Shown: positions 40,752 to 50,920, counted from the first letter of the stretch. The stretch is DNA of 64,000 nucleotides from Wolbachia endosymbiont (group A) of Bibio marci (GCF_947251645.1 NZ_OX366364.1:1240001-1304000); one strand, 5' to 3'. Translations and numbers: made by a program. The notes: generated from the sequence alone by a model not told the origin.

Positions 40752-41117
40752 ATGATAGACAAAGGACAAGAAGATGAATTTATGAAGCAGTATATGGATA
40801 CTTGCAAAGAGCAAATAGAAAAATTAGCCAAGGATCCTGAATTGCTTAATCAGACTTTAAAACCATTTATGCAAATGTCTCAGCAGCTTATGGCTGGCGG
40901 TATGTTAGAAGGGGCTATGCCTGGCATGATACCTGATTTGGGCAGTATGGATGTTAACAAGATGATTGCTCAGATGAAGGAAGTGATTGACTACATAAGA
41001 GGTAACTATAAGGAACTAATGAAAGAGCGCAGCTCGCAGATTCAAGAGCTCGATGAGTCCAGTAAAAAGCTAAGAGGCTTAGTTAAAAAATTGATAGAAA
41101 AGATCGAAAGTAAATAA
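40752..41117 (+). CDS. Hypothetical helical protein, 121 aa
   Basis: AAGGTAGG lies upstream of the ATG. The protein is almost entirely helical in appearance. A Met/Gly/Pro-rich middle (MAGGMLEGAMPGMIPDLG, about 52-69) separates an acidic N-terminal helix from a Lys/Glu coiled coil (about 85-121). No signal peptide and no membrane helix. The pattern recalls small cytoplasmic scaffold or chaperone-like proteins, but no family is identified. It is probably its own transcription unit. Confidence 0.75.
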   Translation: MIDKGQEDEFMKQYMDTCKEQIEKLAKDPELLNQTLKPFMQMSQQLMAGGMLEGAMPGMIPDLGSMDVNKMIAQMKEVIDYIRGNYKELMKERSSQIQELDESSKKLRGLVKKLIEKIESK

Positions 41118-41186
41118 ATAACATCTGGATTTCTGTCATTCTATGTACAACTTTCTAGTTGGGCTATAAGTCGAGATCAATTATTG

Positions 41187-41222
41187 ATGTCATGCAAGTA
41201 GTGTGACTACTTGCATGACATT
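41187..41222. repeat. Palindrome, possible terminator
   Basis: ATGTCATGCAAGTAGTGTGACTACTTGCATGACAT has 14-bp near-perfect arms (ATGTCATGCAAGTAG and its complement). It is a variant of the AAGTAGTCAAGCTACTT palindrome. Confidence 0.7.
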
Positions 41223-41403
41223 ATTATACCAATTTCCGTAAATAAATAAGGTACATTGCTTAAGGCTGTAGCTATAGATAATAAGGCATTCCTTCTAGTT
41301 TGTTTTCTTATTTCTGAGATTTGGTATCAGCACGATTGCACATGGGTTTTTACAAATTTGAAAATTAGTGTTAGATAAAAATATAAATGCAAAAGGAAAA
41401 GAG

Positions 41404-42048
41404 ATGATTAAACTTAAAGGCCCAGAAATTTGTGCAGGCGGAAATAAGAAAAATTTGATTGTTTTTTTACATGGTTGGGGCTCAAGTGGCGATAATTTCA
41501 TTCACCTTGCTAAAGTTATGAGCAAGTTTTTACTGGGTTCATATTTTGCAGTACCCAATGCTCCGTTTGAAAGAGAAATAGGTGATGGTTATCAGTGGTT
41601 CAGCTTGGAAGATCGTAGTGAGGAAGCGCTATATAATGGAGTAAAAAATGCTACATCAATTGTAAATCATTTCATTGATACAAGATTAAAGGAGCTTAAT
41701 TTAAAAGATACGCAACTTTCTTTAGTTGGATTTTCTCAAGGAGCAATGCTTGCAATACATACAGCTCTCACCCGCTCTCAATCCTGTGCATCAGTTGTTG
41801 CATACTCTGGTAGGTTTCTTTCACCTTCAAAAACTGTACCAGAGATCAAATCAAAACCTAACATATGTGTTATCCATGGTGATGCTGACGACGTGGTACC
41901 TTTTTCATCCCTCGACTTAGCGGTTAAAGCTCTGAAAGAAAATGGAGTAAATGTTGAAGGACACCCAATTCATGCATTAGGGCATATTATTAATGAAGAG
42001 GGAATAAAATTAGGTATAGAGTTTATCAAGAAAAATTTCAGCAACTAA
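41404..42048 (+). CDS. Carboxylesterase/phospholipase (abhydrolase_2 family)
   Basis: 214 residues from the ATG at 41404, which has AAGGA upstream; the frame can be extended to a GTG at 41368. The alpha/beta-hydrolase features are VFLHGWGSSGDN (oxyanion region), the nucleophile elbow GFSQGAML, Asp in VIHGDADDVVPF, and His in ALGHIINEEG. The family covers small acyl-protein thioesterase/YpfH-type esterases acting in the cytoplasm. The next gene starts 5 bp later, suggesting an operon. Confidence 0.9.
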   Translation: MIKLKGPEICAGGNKKNLIVFLHGWGSSGDNFIHLAKVMSKFLLGSYFAVPNAPFEREIGDGYQWFSLEDRSEEALYNGVKNATSIVNHFIDTRLKELNLKDTQLSLVGFSQGAMLAIHTALTRSQSCASVVAYSGRFLSPSKTVPEIKSKPNICVIHGDADDVVPFSSLDLAVKALKENGVNVEGHPIHALGHIINEEGIKLGIEFIKKNFSN

Positions 42049-42053
42049 CTTCT

Positions 42054-42869
42054 ATGCACTTGTTTTGCTTTGGTTATGGGTATGTAGCTAAATTTTTATC
42101 GAAAAAACTACTGAACTTAAGTTGGAAAGTCAGTGGCACATCAAGAAGTAAAAATATACAAAATGTAATCCTCTTTAATTATGAGAAAGTTAGTCAAGAT
42201 CTGCTTAAAAGCGCAACGCACGTTTTAATTTCTATTCCTCCAGATGGTGATGATGTTGTGGAGAGATACGGTGATTGTCTGCAAAATATCAAATGGTTTG
42301 GTTATTTGTCTGCAACTAGCGTCTATGGTGATCACTCTGGTAATTGGGTGAATGAGGAATCTAAAACAAAACCTATAGAAATCAGAGGAGAAAAGCGCCT
42401 TAAATCTGAAAGGAAGTGGCTGAATAGCAGATTGCCTGTACATATTTTTCGTTTAGCTGGAATATACGGTCCTGGTAGGAATGTGTTAATTGACTTGCAG
42501 CTTGGCAAAGCAAGAAATGTGAAAAAGGAAGGGCATTTTTTTTCTCGTATTCACGTTGAAGATATATCGAATATTCTATTTTCTTCCATGCAAAACATAA
42601 AACCTGGTGAAATATACAATTGTGCAGATGATTTACCCACTACACAATCTGAAGTGATAATGTATGCAGCCAAACTTCTCAATGTTAGCCCTCCAGAGCC
42701 AATTGAGGTTTCTTCCTTACCAGATTATGCACAGAGTTTTTATTTAGGATCAAAAAAAGTAAGTAATGTTAAAATTAAAAAAGATCTTAATGTCTCTCTA
42801 ATTTATCCTAACTACAAGGTGGGATTAAAGAGTTTGCACGTAAAAAAAACTGAAATCACATTAGAATGA
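42054..42869 (+). CDS. NAD(P)-dependent epimerase/dehydratase-like protein (YeeZ type)
   Basis: 271 residues. Rossmann start FCFGYGYVAKFL (4-15), then a conserved LSATSVYGDHSGNWVNE segment typical of the YeeZ branch of extended SDR proteins, RLAGIYGPGRN, and RIHVEDISNILFSSM. The usual catalytic Tyr-x-x-x-Lys is not obvious, which also holds for YeeZ-type proteins. Substrate unknown. It follows the esterase by 5 bp and converges with the next gene across 9 bp. Confidence 0.85.
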   Translation: MHLFCFGYGYVAKFLSKKLLNLSWKVSGTSRSKNIQNVILFNYEKVSQDLLKSATHVLISIPPDGDDVVERYGDCLQNIKWFGYLSATSVYGDHSGNWVNEESKTKPIEIRGEKRLKSERKWLNSRLPVHIFRLAGIYGPGRNVLIDLQLGKARNVKKEGHFFSRIHVEDISNILFSSMQNIKPGEIYNCADDLPTTQSEVIMYAAKLLNVSPPEPIEVSSLPDYAQSFYLGSKKVSNVKIKKDLNVSLIYPNYKVGLKSLHVKKTEITLE

Positions 42870-42878
42870 TAGATAGGC

Positions 42879-44252
42879 CTATTGCTTAGTTCTGTGATTG
42901 TGTCCGTTCAGACGAATGTTCTCTAGGGAAGATAGTGGAGTATTCGTTGCAGCATTTGGCTGTTCAATTACGCTAGTTGATTCTTTAGGTATACTATTTC
43001 TTTCAAAATTTCCATCTCGTATAGCTTCCCAAACACTTTTTCTTCCTAAAAGACAGCTTTCTCCTAAATTTTCCCCCTTATCTTCTAACTCGTTAAGCCT
43101 TGCTTCGCTCTCCTTATCAATCTTTACTTCTATTTCATTACTATTTTTCTTAGGATTTAGATGAATACTGATTTTTCCTGCTTCACTATCAAAAGATAAT
43201 GTTACACCTTGCTTACAAACATCCAGATAATTTCTTTTTCCGTTGTAGCTTTCAACTCTTACTATACTTTTCCCAATTTGCAGTATACCAACTCTTAAGT
43301 TTAAACCTTCATTCTTTTCATTGCTTAGGATTTTTGCGACTTCAACAATACTATCTTGAGGATATTCTATATAAAAACATCCATTATCTATCTCTACTTC
43401 TAATTCATCCTTTTGGGTTTGCTTATTTTTGTTTACAATACTTTCATATGCTACATTTTTTAGATCGTTTTCAATTTCCTTACATTCCGCAAAGAGATCA
43501 TTGACATAATCAAAATCAGAAGTTACATGTCCTAGCTCACCACCATCGAAAAGACCTCTTTCTACTTTCCCACCTTTTAACAATAAATCCCTAATGGTGT
43601 TTCTTATGATGTCTAAATTACCATCTTCCAGTGCTTCATTCGTGTTGTCATCATCTTGATCTTCATTGTTACAGGAAACATCCTGACCTCCAAATGCATG
43701 CGCTTTACTGCTAGGGCATAGGCCTTCATTCTTAATAACATCTATTATTGCTTCAAATATCAAATTTGTTACAGTTCTATAACGATCACCATAACATGAA
43801 TTTAGTCTTATCCCTTTCCCTAAATATTCATTTGTTATGTATTGAGTAAGCCTTAAAGCACTTCCTTTGTTATTTTCTTCTTCCACCTTTTTCATCTTCT
43901 CACAAAATTTATCAATCAGCTTCTCTTCATTTTCAGTTAATGGTATTTCTAGATCCATTAAAAGTGAGCCATCTTCCGAAAAACAAGAATAATCTGAACT
44001 ACAGCTCGAATTTGAGTTCCAATCACTTGATTCAGTACAAGGCATCTGATTACCATCAGCGGAACTATCATCTGAATCATGATCACTAGAGTTCTGTAGT
44101 CGATTATCACTTTCGTGTTCATCTGTTTTGTTTGACAAATCATTTTTGGCAAAGTTATACTCTTGATTAAGAGAGAACTTCGTCGGATCTTTTATATTAC
44201 TTTCAAAAATTTGTTGATCTATTATTTGTTGCTTTTTTATCTCATAAGTCAT
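42879..44252 (-). CDS. Hypothetical acidic protein, 457 aa
   Basis: No signal peptide or membrane helix. The N-terminal 100 residues are Asp/Ser/Asn-rich and disordered (SSDHDSDDSSADG, SNSSCSSDYSCF). A helical region follows (about 105-290). A beta-rich part (about 290-390) contains LNLRVGILQIGKSIVRVE and ISIHLNPKKNSNEIEVKI. The tail is polar. No family is recognised. Cytoplasmic acidic proteins of this build in Wolbachia include candidate type IV effectors, so this is a reasonable but unproven candidate. Confidence 0.75.
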   Translation of the reverse strand: MTYEIKKQQIIDQQIFESNIKDPTKFSLNQEYNFAKNDLSNKTDEHESDNRLQNSSDHDSDDSSADGNQMPCTESSDWNSNSSCSSDYSCFSEDGSLLMDLEIPLTENEEKLIDKFCEKMKKVEEENNKGSALRLTQYITNEYLGKGIRLNSCYGDRYRTVTNLIFEAIIDVIKNEGLCPSSKAHAFGGQDVSCNNEDQDDDNTNEALEDGNLDIIRNTIRDLLLKGGKVERGLFDGGELGHVTSDFDYVNDLFAECKEIENDLKNVAYESIVNKNKQTQKDELEVEIDNGCFYIEYPQDSIVEVAKILSNEKNEGLNLRVGILQIGKSIVRVESYNGKRNYLDVCKQGVTLSFDSEAGKISIHLNPKKNSNEIEVKIDKESEARLNELEDKGENLGESCLLGRKSVWEAIRDGNFERNSIPKESTSVIEQPNAATNTPLSSLENIRLNGHNHRTKQ

Positions 44253-44372
44253 GTTATATAACCATTACCCATACAAATACTATAATACATAGGCAAGTCA
44301 GTAAAGAAATTTAATTTACATTACTCTACCACGATTTTGAGATAGAGCAATGAATTATTTTAGTTTTGATAT

Positions 44373-47300
44373 TTAAATGTTTTGTATCTGCTGTAATGAT
44401 TTCACTTCCAATTTGCTATTCTTTACATATTGAATTGCAAGCACTAACGCTTTACTTCCAGAAGCTGTGGTGCTGTAAGCTATATTTTGCAAAATAGCAG
44501 TTCTGCGAATATTTTTGCTGTCTGAGACTGACTTTACACCTTTTGAGGTATTGATCACTAGATTTATTTTTCCATCTTTGAGCATATCAACGATGTGGGG
44601 TCTGCCTTCTCTCACTTTATTTACAGCTTTTGCAGCAATGCCGTTATTGTTCAGATACGAAGCTGTGCCTTTGGTGGCATATATTTCAAAACTCAGTTCT
44701 TTCAACATTCGTGCAACTGGCAATATATACTCTTTATCATCATCTTTTACTGAAACCAGAGCTGTTCCTTCTGTTGGTAACTTGTATCCTGCAGCCATAT
44801 GCGCTTTTGCAAGTGCAGCTTTGAAAGATGAGTCAATTCCCATCACTTCTCCTGTTGATTTCATTTCAGGACCAAGTAAAGTATCAACTCCTGCAAAGCG
44901 GGTAAATGGAAAAACAGCAGCTTTAACTGCAAAATGATTGAAAGGCTTGTTTTCCTGATTCAATTTTTTACCCAAAATAACCTGAGTGGCAAGCTTTGCA
45001 ACAGGAATGTTGATTACCTTGGAAATAAAAGGAACTGTGCGACTAGCCCTTAGATTCACTTCAAGTATGTATACATCACTAGACCTCTTGCATAATTCGA
45101 TTTCTGAAGGCAATTTTGTCGTCAAAGCTTGTCTGCGCTCCTCAAATACATTCGAGTATTCTGTGGTGCTCATCTGCACTTTTCCTAAAAATTTCTCATC
45201 ACAAACAGGTTCTGCAAGAGGTCTATTCTCTTGAACAGCAAACTGAATGTTTATCAGACCTTTCACTTTTAATGCTAATGCTATTCTCTCAGTTTGGAGC
45301 TCGATCTCTTTTATTACTTCGTCACTCAATGTATTTGTCGGTATTGAGCATGTTGAATCGCCAGAGTGGATACCAGCTTCTTCAATGTGCTCCATGACCG
45401 CTGCAATGAAAACTTTTTCCCCATCACATACAGCATCAATGTCAACCTCAACTGCATTGACTAAAAATTTATCAAGAAGCAGCGATCCGTGTTCAAAAAT
45501 TTTGGTTTGATTCAAGACATACTCTTTAAAGCTCTGAGTATCGTGTCTAATCGACATAGACTGACCGCCGAGGACATATGATGGCCTGACTACTAGTGGA
45601 AACCCCACCTTTTCTGCATTGGTTAACGCTTCTTCTACTGAATGGCAGATAGAACTTTCAGGTTGTTTTAAATTAAGTTGCAAAGCAAGATTTTTAAACC
45701 TCATGCGATCTTCTGCAAGGTCAATAGAATCAAACGAAGTTCCCAAAATTTTGAAACCTCTCTCGTTAAGCACTTTGGCTAACTTTAAAGGTGTTTGACC
45801 ACCTATTTGAACTATCATACCAACCAGTGTGCCATTTTCTTGCTCTTTACTTAGTATTTCAAGCACATCCTCTGCAATGAGTGGTGCAAAATATAAACGA
45901 TCAGCGGTATCGTAGTCAGTTGAGACAGTTTCTGGATTACAGTTGATCATTATTGTTTCATACCCCATTTCTTTGGCGGCAGAAGCTGCATGTACGCATG
46001 CATAATCAAACTCAATACCTTGACCAATGCGATTTGGACCACTTCCTAAAATGACAACCTTTTCTCGGTCAGAAATATTCGCCTCACATTCCGTTTTATT
46101 TTCAACATCACCCTCATAGCAGCCATACATATAAGCAGTGCTCGATTCAAATTCAGCTGCACAGGTGTCTACACGTTTATAAACTTGTTTGATGCCAAAT
46201 TTTTTTCTTATTTCTTCAATCTGTTCTATTTTTTTGTTACTTAATTTTGCCAATCTTGCATCTGAAAATCCCATTTTTTTCAGCTCTAACATTTCATATG
46301 CAGTCTCAGGAAGGCCGTTTTCCTTGATTTTTTGTTCAGCTAAGATGATTTGCTGTATATTTTGCAGAAACCATAAGTCATATCCTGTAATCGAATTTAT
46401 TTCTTCTATGCTAATTCCGTGGCGCATTGCGTCAGCAGCAATCAGTAATCTGTTTGGCAGCAATTTTGCTAATTGAGATTTTACGTGATCAATATCAATG
46501 TTCTCAGGAAATACTTCATCAAGTCCTGTAAGATCAGTTTCAAGTGAACGGAAAGCTTTCTGTAGTGACTCATTAAAAGTGCGGCCTATAGACATTACTT
46601 CTCCCACTGATTTCATGGAAGTTGATAATTCACAATTCGTCCCCTTAAATTTTTCAAACTCAAATCGAGGAATTTTAGTGACGATATAATCAATCACTGG
46701 TTCGAATGCTGCTGGTATTATTGGAGCGCAGTCGTTACGTATTTCATCGAGCGAATAGCCAATAGCAAGTTTAGTTACAACTTTTGCAATAGGATAGCCT
46801 GTTGCTTTTGAGGCAAGTGCAGAAGAGCGAGAAACCCTTGGATTCATTTCAATTACAACGAGGCTTCCATCTTCTTTAGGATTCACTGCAAACTGAACAT
46901 TTGCACCACCGGCACTAACGTCAATTTCCCTCAGCACTGCTATAGATGCATTTCTCATCTGTTGGTATTCTACGTCACGCAGAGTCAAAGCAGGAGCAAC
47001 TGTGATACTATCCCCAGTGTGCACCCCCATTGGATCAACATTTTCTATTGAACACACTATTATACAGTTATCCTTGCAGTCACGGATAACTTCCATTTCA
47101 TATTCTTTCCAGCCGATAATTGATTCATCTATCTGAACTTCATTTATTGGCGAAATTTTGAGAGCACTTTCTACGATATTGAAAAACTCCTCTTTATTAT
47201 ATGCTATGCCGCTACCTGCACCGCCAAGAGTGAATGATGAACGGATGATTGCTGGTAATCCAATGTAATCCAAAGCCTTTTTTATTTGTTCTTGATTTTT

Positions 47301-47747
47301 TATAATGACACTTTTGGGGTATTTTAGCCCTATTCTATCCATGGATTGGCGAAATAATTCCCTATCTTCTGCTTTTTTTATTGCTTCTCTATTTACTCCT
47401 ATTAGTTCTACGTTGTATTTGTCTAACACTCCATCATCTGCAAGTTTTATTGCACAATTGAGCGCTGTTTGCCCGCCCATTGTTGGCAATATTGCGTCTG
47501 GCCTCTCCTTAATTATAATTTTCTCTATGATTTCAGGCAACACCGGCTCAATATACGTCGCATCAGAAAACTCAGGATCTGTCATTATAGTTGCGGGGTT
47601 GGAGTTAACTAAAATAACTTTATAACCTTCGCTTTTTAATACTTTACAGCTTTGCGTTCCGGAATAATCAAACTCACACGCCTGACCTATAACTATTGGG
47701 CCTGCTCCTATTACTAATATAGAGTCTATATCTGTGCGTTTTGGCAT
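44373..47747 (-). CDS. carB: Carbamoyl-phosphate synthase large subunit with inserted element
   Basis: 1124 residues; usual length is about 1070-1080. Both ATP-grasp halves are complete: the start [30 protein letters not shown], the second-half start [22 protein letters not shown], and the C-terminal MGS-like regulatory domain ([17 protein letters not shown]). It makes carbamoyl phosphate from bicarbonate, glutamine ammonia and ATP for pyrimidine synthesis. Between IQFAVQE and [16 protein letters not shown] about 48 residues (841-889) are extra, matching a 146-bp inverted-repeat element. Confidence 0.95.
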   Translation of the reverse strand: MPKRTDIDSILVIGAGPIVIGQACEFDYSGTQSCKVLKSEGYKVILVNSNPATIMTDPEFSDATYIEPVLPEIIEKIIIKERPDAILPTMGGQTALNCAIKLADDGVLDKYNVELIGVNREAIKKAEDRELFRQSMDRIGLKYPKSVIIKNQEQIKKALDYIGLPAIIRSSFTLGGAGSGIAYNKEEFFNIVESALKISPINEVQIDESIIGWKEYEMEVIRDCKDNCIIVCSIENVDPMGVHTGDSITVAPALTLRDVEYQQMRNASIAVLREIDVSAGGANVQFAVNPKEDGSLVVIEMNPRVSRSSALASKATGYPIAKVVTKLAIGYSLDEIRNDCAPIIPAAFEPVIDYIVTKIPRFEFEKFKGTNCELSTSMKSVGEVMSIGRTFNESLQKAFRSLETDLTGLDEVFPENIDIDHVKSQLAKLLPNRLLIAADAMRHGISIEEINSITGYDLWFLQNIQQIILAEQKIKENGLPETAYEMLELKKMGFSDARLAKLSNKKIEQIEEIRKKFGIKQVYKRVDTCAAEFESSTAYMYGCYEGDVENKTECEANISDREKVVILGSGPNRIGQGIEFDYACVHAASAAKEMGYETIMINCNPETVSTDYDTADRLYFAPLIAEDVLEILSKEQENGTLVGMIVQIGGQTPLKLAKVLNERGFKILGTSFDSIDLAEDRMRFKNLALQLNLKQPESSICHSVEEALTNAEKVGFPLVVRPSYVLGGQSMSIRHDTQSFKEYVLNQTKIFEHGSLLLDKFLVNAVEVDIDAVCDGEKVFIAAVMEHIEEAGIHSGDSTCSIPTNTLSDEVIKEIELQTERIALALKVKGLINIQFAVQENRPLAEPVCDEKFLGKVQMSTTEYSNVFEERRQALTTKLPSEIELCKRSSDVYILEVNLRASRTVPFISKVINIPVAKLATQVILGKKLNQENKPFNHFAVKAAVFPFTRFAGVDTLLGPEMKSTGEVMGIDSSFKAALAKAHMAAGYKLPTEGTALVSVKDDDKEYILPVARMLKELSFEIYATKGTASYLNNNGIAAKAVNKVREGRPHIVDMLKDGKINLVINTSKGVKSVSDSKNIRRTAILQNIAYSTTASGSKALVLAIQYVKNSKLEVKSLQQIQNI
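45080..45225 (-). mobile_element. MITE-like element inserted in frame in carB
   Basis: 146 bp bounded by perfect 13-bp inverted repeats TAGACCTCTTGCA (45080-45092) and TGCAAGAGGTCTA (45213-45225). The interior CGCTCCTCAAATA, then GTATTCTG, is shared with the element at 62568-62694 (reverse complement). It is translated in frame within the second ATP-grasp domain of CarB. Confidence 0.8.
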
Positions 47748-47837
47748 AATTACAATAACGGTCTTTATTCAAGTAATGTTACCAATCTTTCCTATAAATG
47801 TGAATTTTTATTAAACCTATTAGCTAACTACTTTTAG

Positions 47838-48023
47838 GCTTGACGCATAACTGTACGAACATTGCAATTTGCGTGGCAGATTCCAGTGCTTGACACACAG
47901 CTGTACAAACATTCATTTTTGAAGGTAAATTGCACAGCAAATGATGTCATTCAAGTAGCTGACACTGGTTCCTTTATGACGGCAGTGCCCAGAGGTGTCA
48001 TCCCAGTGCCCAGACACTGGGAT
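47838..48023. repeat. Mixed palindromic fragments left of IS copy 2
   Basis: Contains two GCTTGACRCAYARCTGTAC units, TGTACGAACATT and TGTACAAACATT, and CATCCCAGTGCCCAGACACTGGGAT ending in the 9-bp IS target CACTGGGAT. Nothing coding was seen in 47748-48023. Confidence 0.7.
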
Positions 48024-49112
48024 GGCTTTGTTGCATCGCACCTTATACTGGTAGTAATTTACGATAAATATCATGTAGCCATTTCAAATTTAGCCATACC
48101 AATTTCAGTAAATTGATTAAGCAAATAGCACTTAATCAGCAATTCTTTTTCGCGATTTACTTCGGATTTATTCCTAAAGCTGAATCCAAATATTTGCTTT
48201 AATCTTGAGAAAAACCCTTCAATATAAGATCTTTTCCCATAATTTACTTCTTTTTTCCATTCTTTCACGCCATCTTCACCGTATAATTTTATTAACCTAA
48301 TAGCAGCATTTCTGTCAGACATATAATCTATTTCTGGATGTTCTGCCGCATTGTTTATTGGTGGAATTTTTGCCTTTATATCATATTCGTGACACAATTT
48401 GTAAAACTTGTGCCTATCATATGCCCTATCTGCATATAGTGCTTTTATGATATGCTGAAAATTAACTTCTTTAAGCAAATCGCAAGCTCCATAGTGATCA
48501 GAGTAGACACCGTTACTGTATTTTACAGCTATGGCTTTTTTGCTGTTTATATTCAACATTACATGCAATTTTCTTGTCTGTTCATAGCCACGATATTTTC
48601 TGTTAGCGCTATTTTCCTTGCTGTGACCAGGGGTATTGTTGTAAATGCTGATACCTGTACTATCTATAGCAATTTCGATGTCTTCCATATTATTTTTATC
48701 AATTCTGCAATCATTGATCTTAATATTAAGTTTCTTAAACCTTCTTGATGCTTGTGAATAGCTGATAACTGCTAAATCTCTTCCTATTTGTTGCATATAT
48801 CCTTTTATAAACCCCACCGTTTGTCTTAAACCAATTCTAAAAAGATTGACAATTATATGCACCAAAATCACAACTTTATCACTGTAAATATAGTTGCCGC
48901 CTTGCATTTTTGGACTATTTTCATACCAATTTTCTATGACTTCATTGATATAATGAAAAATATTTCCTCTTTCCTGGAGAAATTTGTTATATTCATTTTG
49001 GTTACTGACTTTCATTTTCTGTGGCATATTTTTTCTTCAACAGTTAAATGGTTATTTATAATGAATTTTGTCAGTAGCCACCAGATTTTTTCGGTTGCTA
49101 TGCAACAAAGCC
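48024..49112 (-). mobile_element. IS5-family insertion sequence, copy 2
   Basis: 1089 bp with ends GGCTTTGTTGCATCGC and GCTATGCAACAAAGCC. The left flank is CACTGGGAT (48015-48023), but the right flank is its reverse complement ATCCCAGTG (49113-49121), which directly abuts copy 3. It therefore lacks its own direct target duplication. Confidence 0.92.
48071..49027 (-). CDS. IS5-family DDE transposase (copy 2)
   Basis: 318 residues, intact, with the same DDE residues as copy 1 (Asp122, Asp200, Glu270). Differs from copy 1 by a few substitutions, such as Val30 for Ala and Ile in place of Val near residues 193 and 217. Confidence 0.92.
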   Translation of the reverse strand: MPQKMKVSNQNEYNKFLQERGNIFHYINEVIENWYENSPKMQGGNYIYSDKVVILVHIIVNLFRIGLRQTVGFIKGYMQQIGRDLAVISYSQASRRFKKLNIKINDCRIDKNNMEDIEIAIDSTGISIYNNTPGHSKENSANRKYRGYEQTRKLHVMLNINSKKAIAVKYSNGVYSDHYGACDLLKEVNFQHIIKALYADRAYDRHKFYKLCHEYDIKAKIPPINNAAEHPEIDYMSDRNAAIRLIKLYGEDGVKEWKKEVNYGKRSYIEGFFSRLKQIFGFSFRNKSEVNREKELLIKCYLLNQFTEIGMAKFEMAT

Positions 49113-49121
49113 ATCCCAGTG

Positions 49122-50208
49122 GGCTTTGTTGCATAGCACCTTAAGCAGTGATGGTTTACGACAAATTTATGTAATGATTTCAAATTTAGCCATACCAATA
49201 TCAGTGAATTTGTTGAGCAAATAGCACTTAATTAGTAATTCTTTTTCACGATTTACTTCAGATTTATTCCTAAAGCTAAATCCAAATACTTGCTTCAACC
49301 TTGAGAAAAATCCTTCTATGTAAGATCTCTTTCCATAAATTGCTTCCTTTTTCCACTCTTTTACACCATCTTGTCCATATAATTTTATTAACCTAATAGC
49401 AGCATTTCTGTCAGACATATAATCTATTTTTGAATGTTCTGCTGCATCCTTTTTTGGTAGAACTTTTGTCTTTATATCGTATTTCTTACACAATTTATAA
49501 AGTTTGTGCCTATCGTATGCCCTATCTGCATATAATGCTTTTATTTTGTGCTGAAAATTAACTTCTTCAAGCAAATCGCAAGCTCCATAGTGGTCAGAGT
49601 AGACGCCATTACTGTATCTTGCAGCTATAGCTTTTTTACTATTCACACTTAACATAACATGTAACTTTCTTACTTGCTCGTAGCTTCGGTACTTTCTATC
49701 TGCACTGTTTTCCTTACTGTGGCCAGGAGTGTTACTGTAAATGCTGATACTTGTGCTATCTATGATAATTTCAATATTTTCCATGTTGCTTTTATCAACC
49801 CTGCAATCATTTATCTTAATATTAAGTTTTTTAAACCTTCTTGATGCTTGTGAATAGCTGATAACTGCCAAATTTTTTCCTATTTGTTGCAGATATCCTT
49901 TTATAAACCCCACCGTTTGTCTTAAACCAATTCTAAAAAGATTGACAATTATATGCACCAAAATTACGACTTTATCACTGTAAATATAGTTGCCGCCCTG
50001 CATTTTTGGACTATTTTCATACCAATTTTCGATAGCTTCATCGATGTAACGAAAAATATTTCCCCTTTTTTCAAGGAATTTGTTATATTCGTTTTGGTTA
50101 CTGACTTTCATTTTCTGTGGCATATTTTTTCTTCAACAGTTAAATGGTTATTTATAATGAATTTTGTCAGTAGCCACCAGATTTTTTCGGTTGCTATGCA
50201 ACAAAGCC
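49122..50208 (-). mobile_element. IS5-family insertion sequence, copy 3 (diverged)
   Basis: 1087 bp with ends GGCTTTGTTGCATAGC and GCTATGCAACAAAGCC. Left flank ATCCCAGTG (49113-49121), right flank CACTGGGAT (50209-50217). Together copies 2 and 3 form a unit whose outer flanks are the direct repeat CACTGGGAT, with the inverted form of that 9-mer between the two IS. Confidence 0.92.
49167..50123 (-). CDS. IS5-family DDE transposase (copy 3, diverged)
   Basis: 318 residues, intact. The catalytic triad is kept (IIDSTSISIY, ALYADRAYD, RSYIEGFFSRLKQ), but roughly 10-15 percent of residues differ from copies 1, 2 and 4. It is an older or separately acquired lineage of the same element. Confidence 0.9.
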   Translation of the reverse strand: MPQKMKVSNQNEYNKFLEKRGNIFRYIDEAIENWYENSPKMQGGNYIYSDKVVILVHIIVNLFRIGLRQTVGFIKGYLQQIGKNLAVISYSQASRRFKKLNIKINDCRVDKSNMENIEIIIDSTSISIYSNTPGHSKENSADRKYRSYEQVRKLHVMLSVNSKKAIAARYSNGVYSDHYGACDLLEEVNFQHKIKALYADRAYDRHKLYKLCKKYDIKTKVLPKKDAAEHSKIDYMSDRNAAIRLIKLYGQDGVKEWKKEAIYGKRSYIEGFFSRLKQVFGFSFRNKSEVNREKELLIKCYLLNKFTDIGMAKFEIIT

Positions 50209-50298
50209 CACTGGGATCCAGCCTTCCTGCAATCTCATCGAAAACGTTGTAACCACTTTCTATGCTAGTTTGCTTGTGAGCAACCTGGATTCCAGTGG
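50209..50298. repeat. Palindromic repeat segment between IS copy 3 and the MITE
   Basis: Contains AATCTCATCGAAAACGTTGT and CCACTTTCTATGCTAG, found in reverse complement near 58597-58635, and ends in ATTCCAGTG, the 9-bp target of the 325-bp MITE. Confidence 0.7.
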
Positions 50299-50623
50299 GC
50301 TTTGTTGCATCGCTACTTATGAAAGGCTAACTATAGTTAGGATTATAAGCAACTTATTGAAAATCTTGTTTTTTTGCAATCAATCTGATCAAATTTAAGA
50401 ATAGTAATTTATTATTTATATTAATAAATTTAATTCTATTGAAAATAGCTAAAGCATTGAAATTCTTGAATTTTAGCCGGATTAGTGAGTGGTAGTGAAA
50501 TTTCTTTTACTCAAATTTAGGTATTCACTGACCGTTCTTGTTATAAATACCAGAATAATAAGCTACTGATATTCTCTATCTTTTTTATCTTTAATCCATC
50601 ATAGCTAGCGATGCAACAAAGCC
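50299..50623. mobile_element. 325-bp MITE with IS5-type ends
   Basis: Perfect 18-bp inverted repeats GGCTTTGTTGCATCGCTA (50299-50316) and TAGCGATGCAACAAAGCC (50606-50623). Flanked by the 9-bp direct repeat ATTCCAGTG (50290-50298 and 50624-50632). The interior is AT-rich, has no ORF and no clear similarity to the IS interior. Probably mobilised by the IS5-type transposase present in four copies here. Confidence 0.88.
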
Positions 50624-50920
50624 ATTCCAGTGTCAAGCACTGGAATGACACCCACTGGTGAGTCAAGCCAAAAACGTTTGTACAGCTATGTGTCAAGGCA
50701 CTGGGATGACACCATGACAACCGTCATCCCGCTGCTTGTTAGCGGCTAAGAGATACCGCGGCGGTATGACGGTTCGCGGCAGCATGACGATAAGCTCGTC
50801 ATCCCGCTACGTGTTAGCGGTATCTGCTGAGATACCGCGGTGGTATGACGTAGAAGCTATACTTTTATACTCACCAACTCAGCTGGATTCCAGCGTCAAG
50901 CACTGGAATAATATCGTTTA
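50624..50920. repeat. Palindromic repeat cluster
   Basis: CATTCCAGTGTCAAGCACTGGAATGACAC is followed by several CATCCCGCTRCNTGTTAGCG and GATACCGCGGYGGTATGACG units, then GGATTCCAGCGTCAAGCACTGGAAT. The same unit classes occur at 10.1, 33.2 and 56.9 kb. Nothing coding. Confidence 0.8.
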
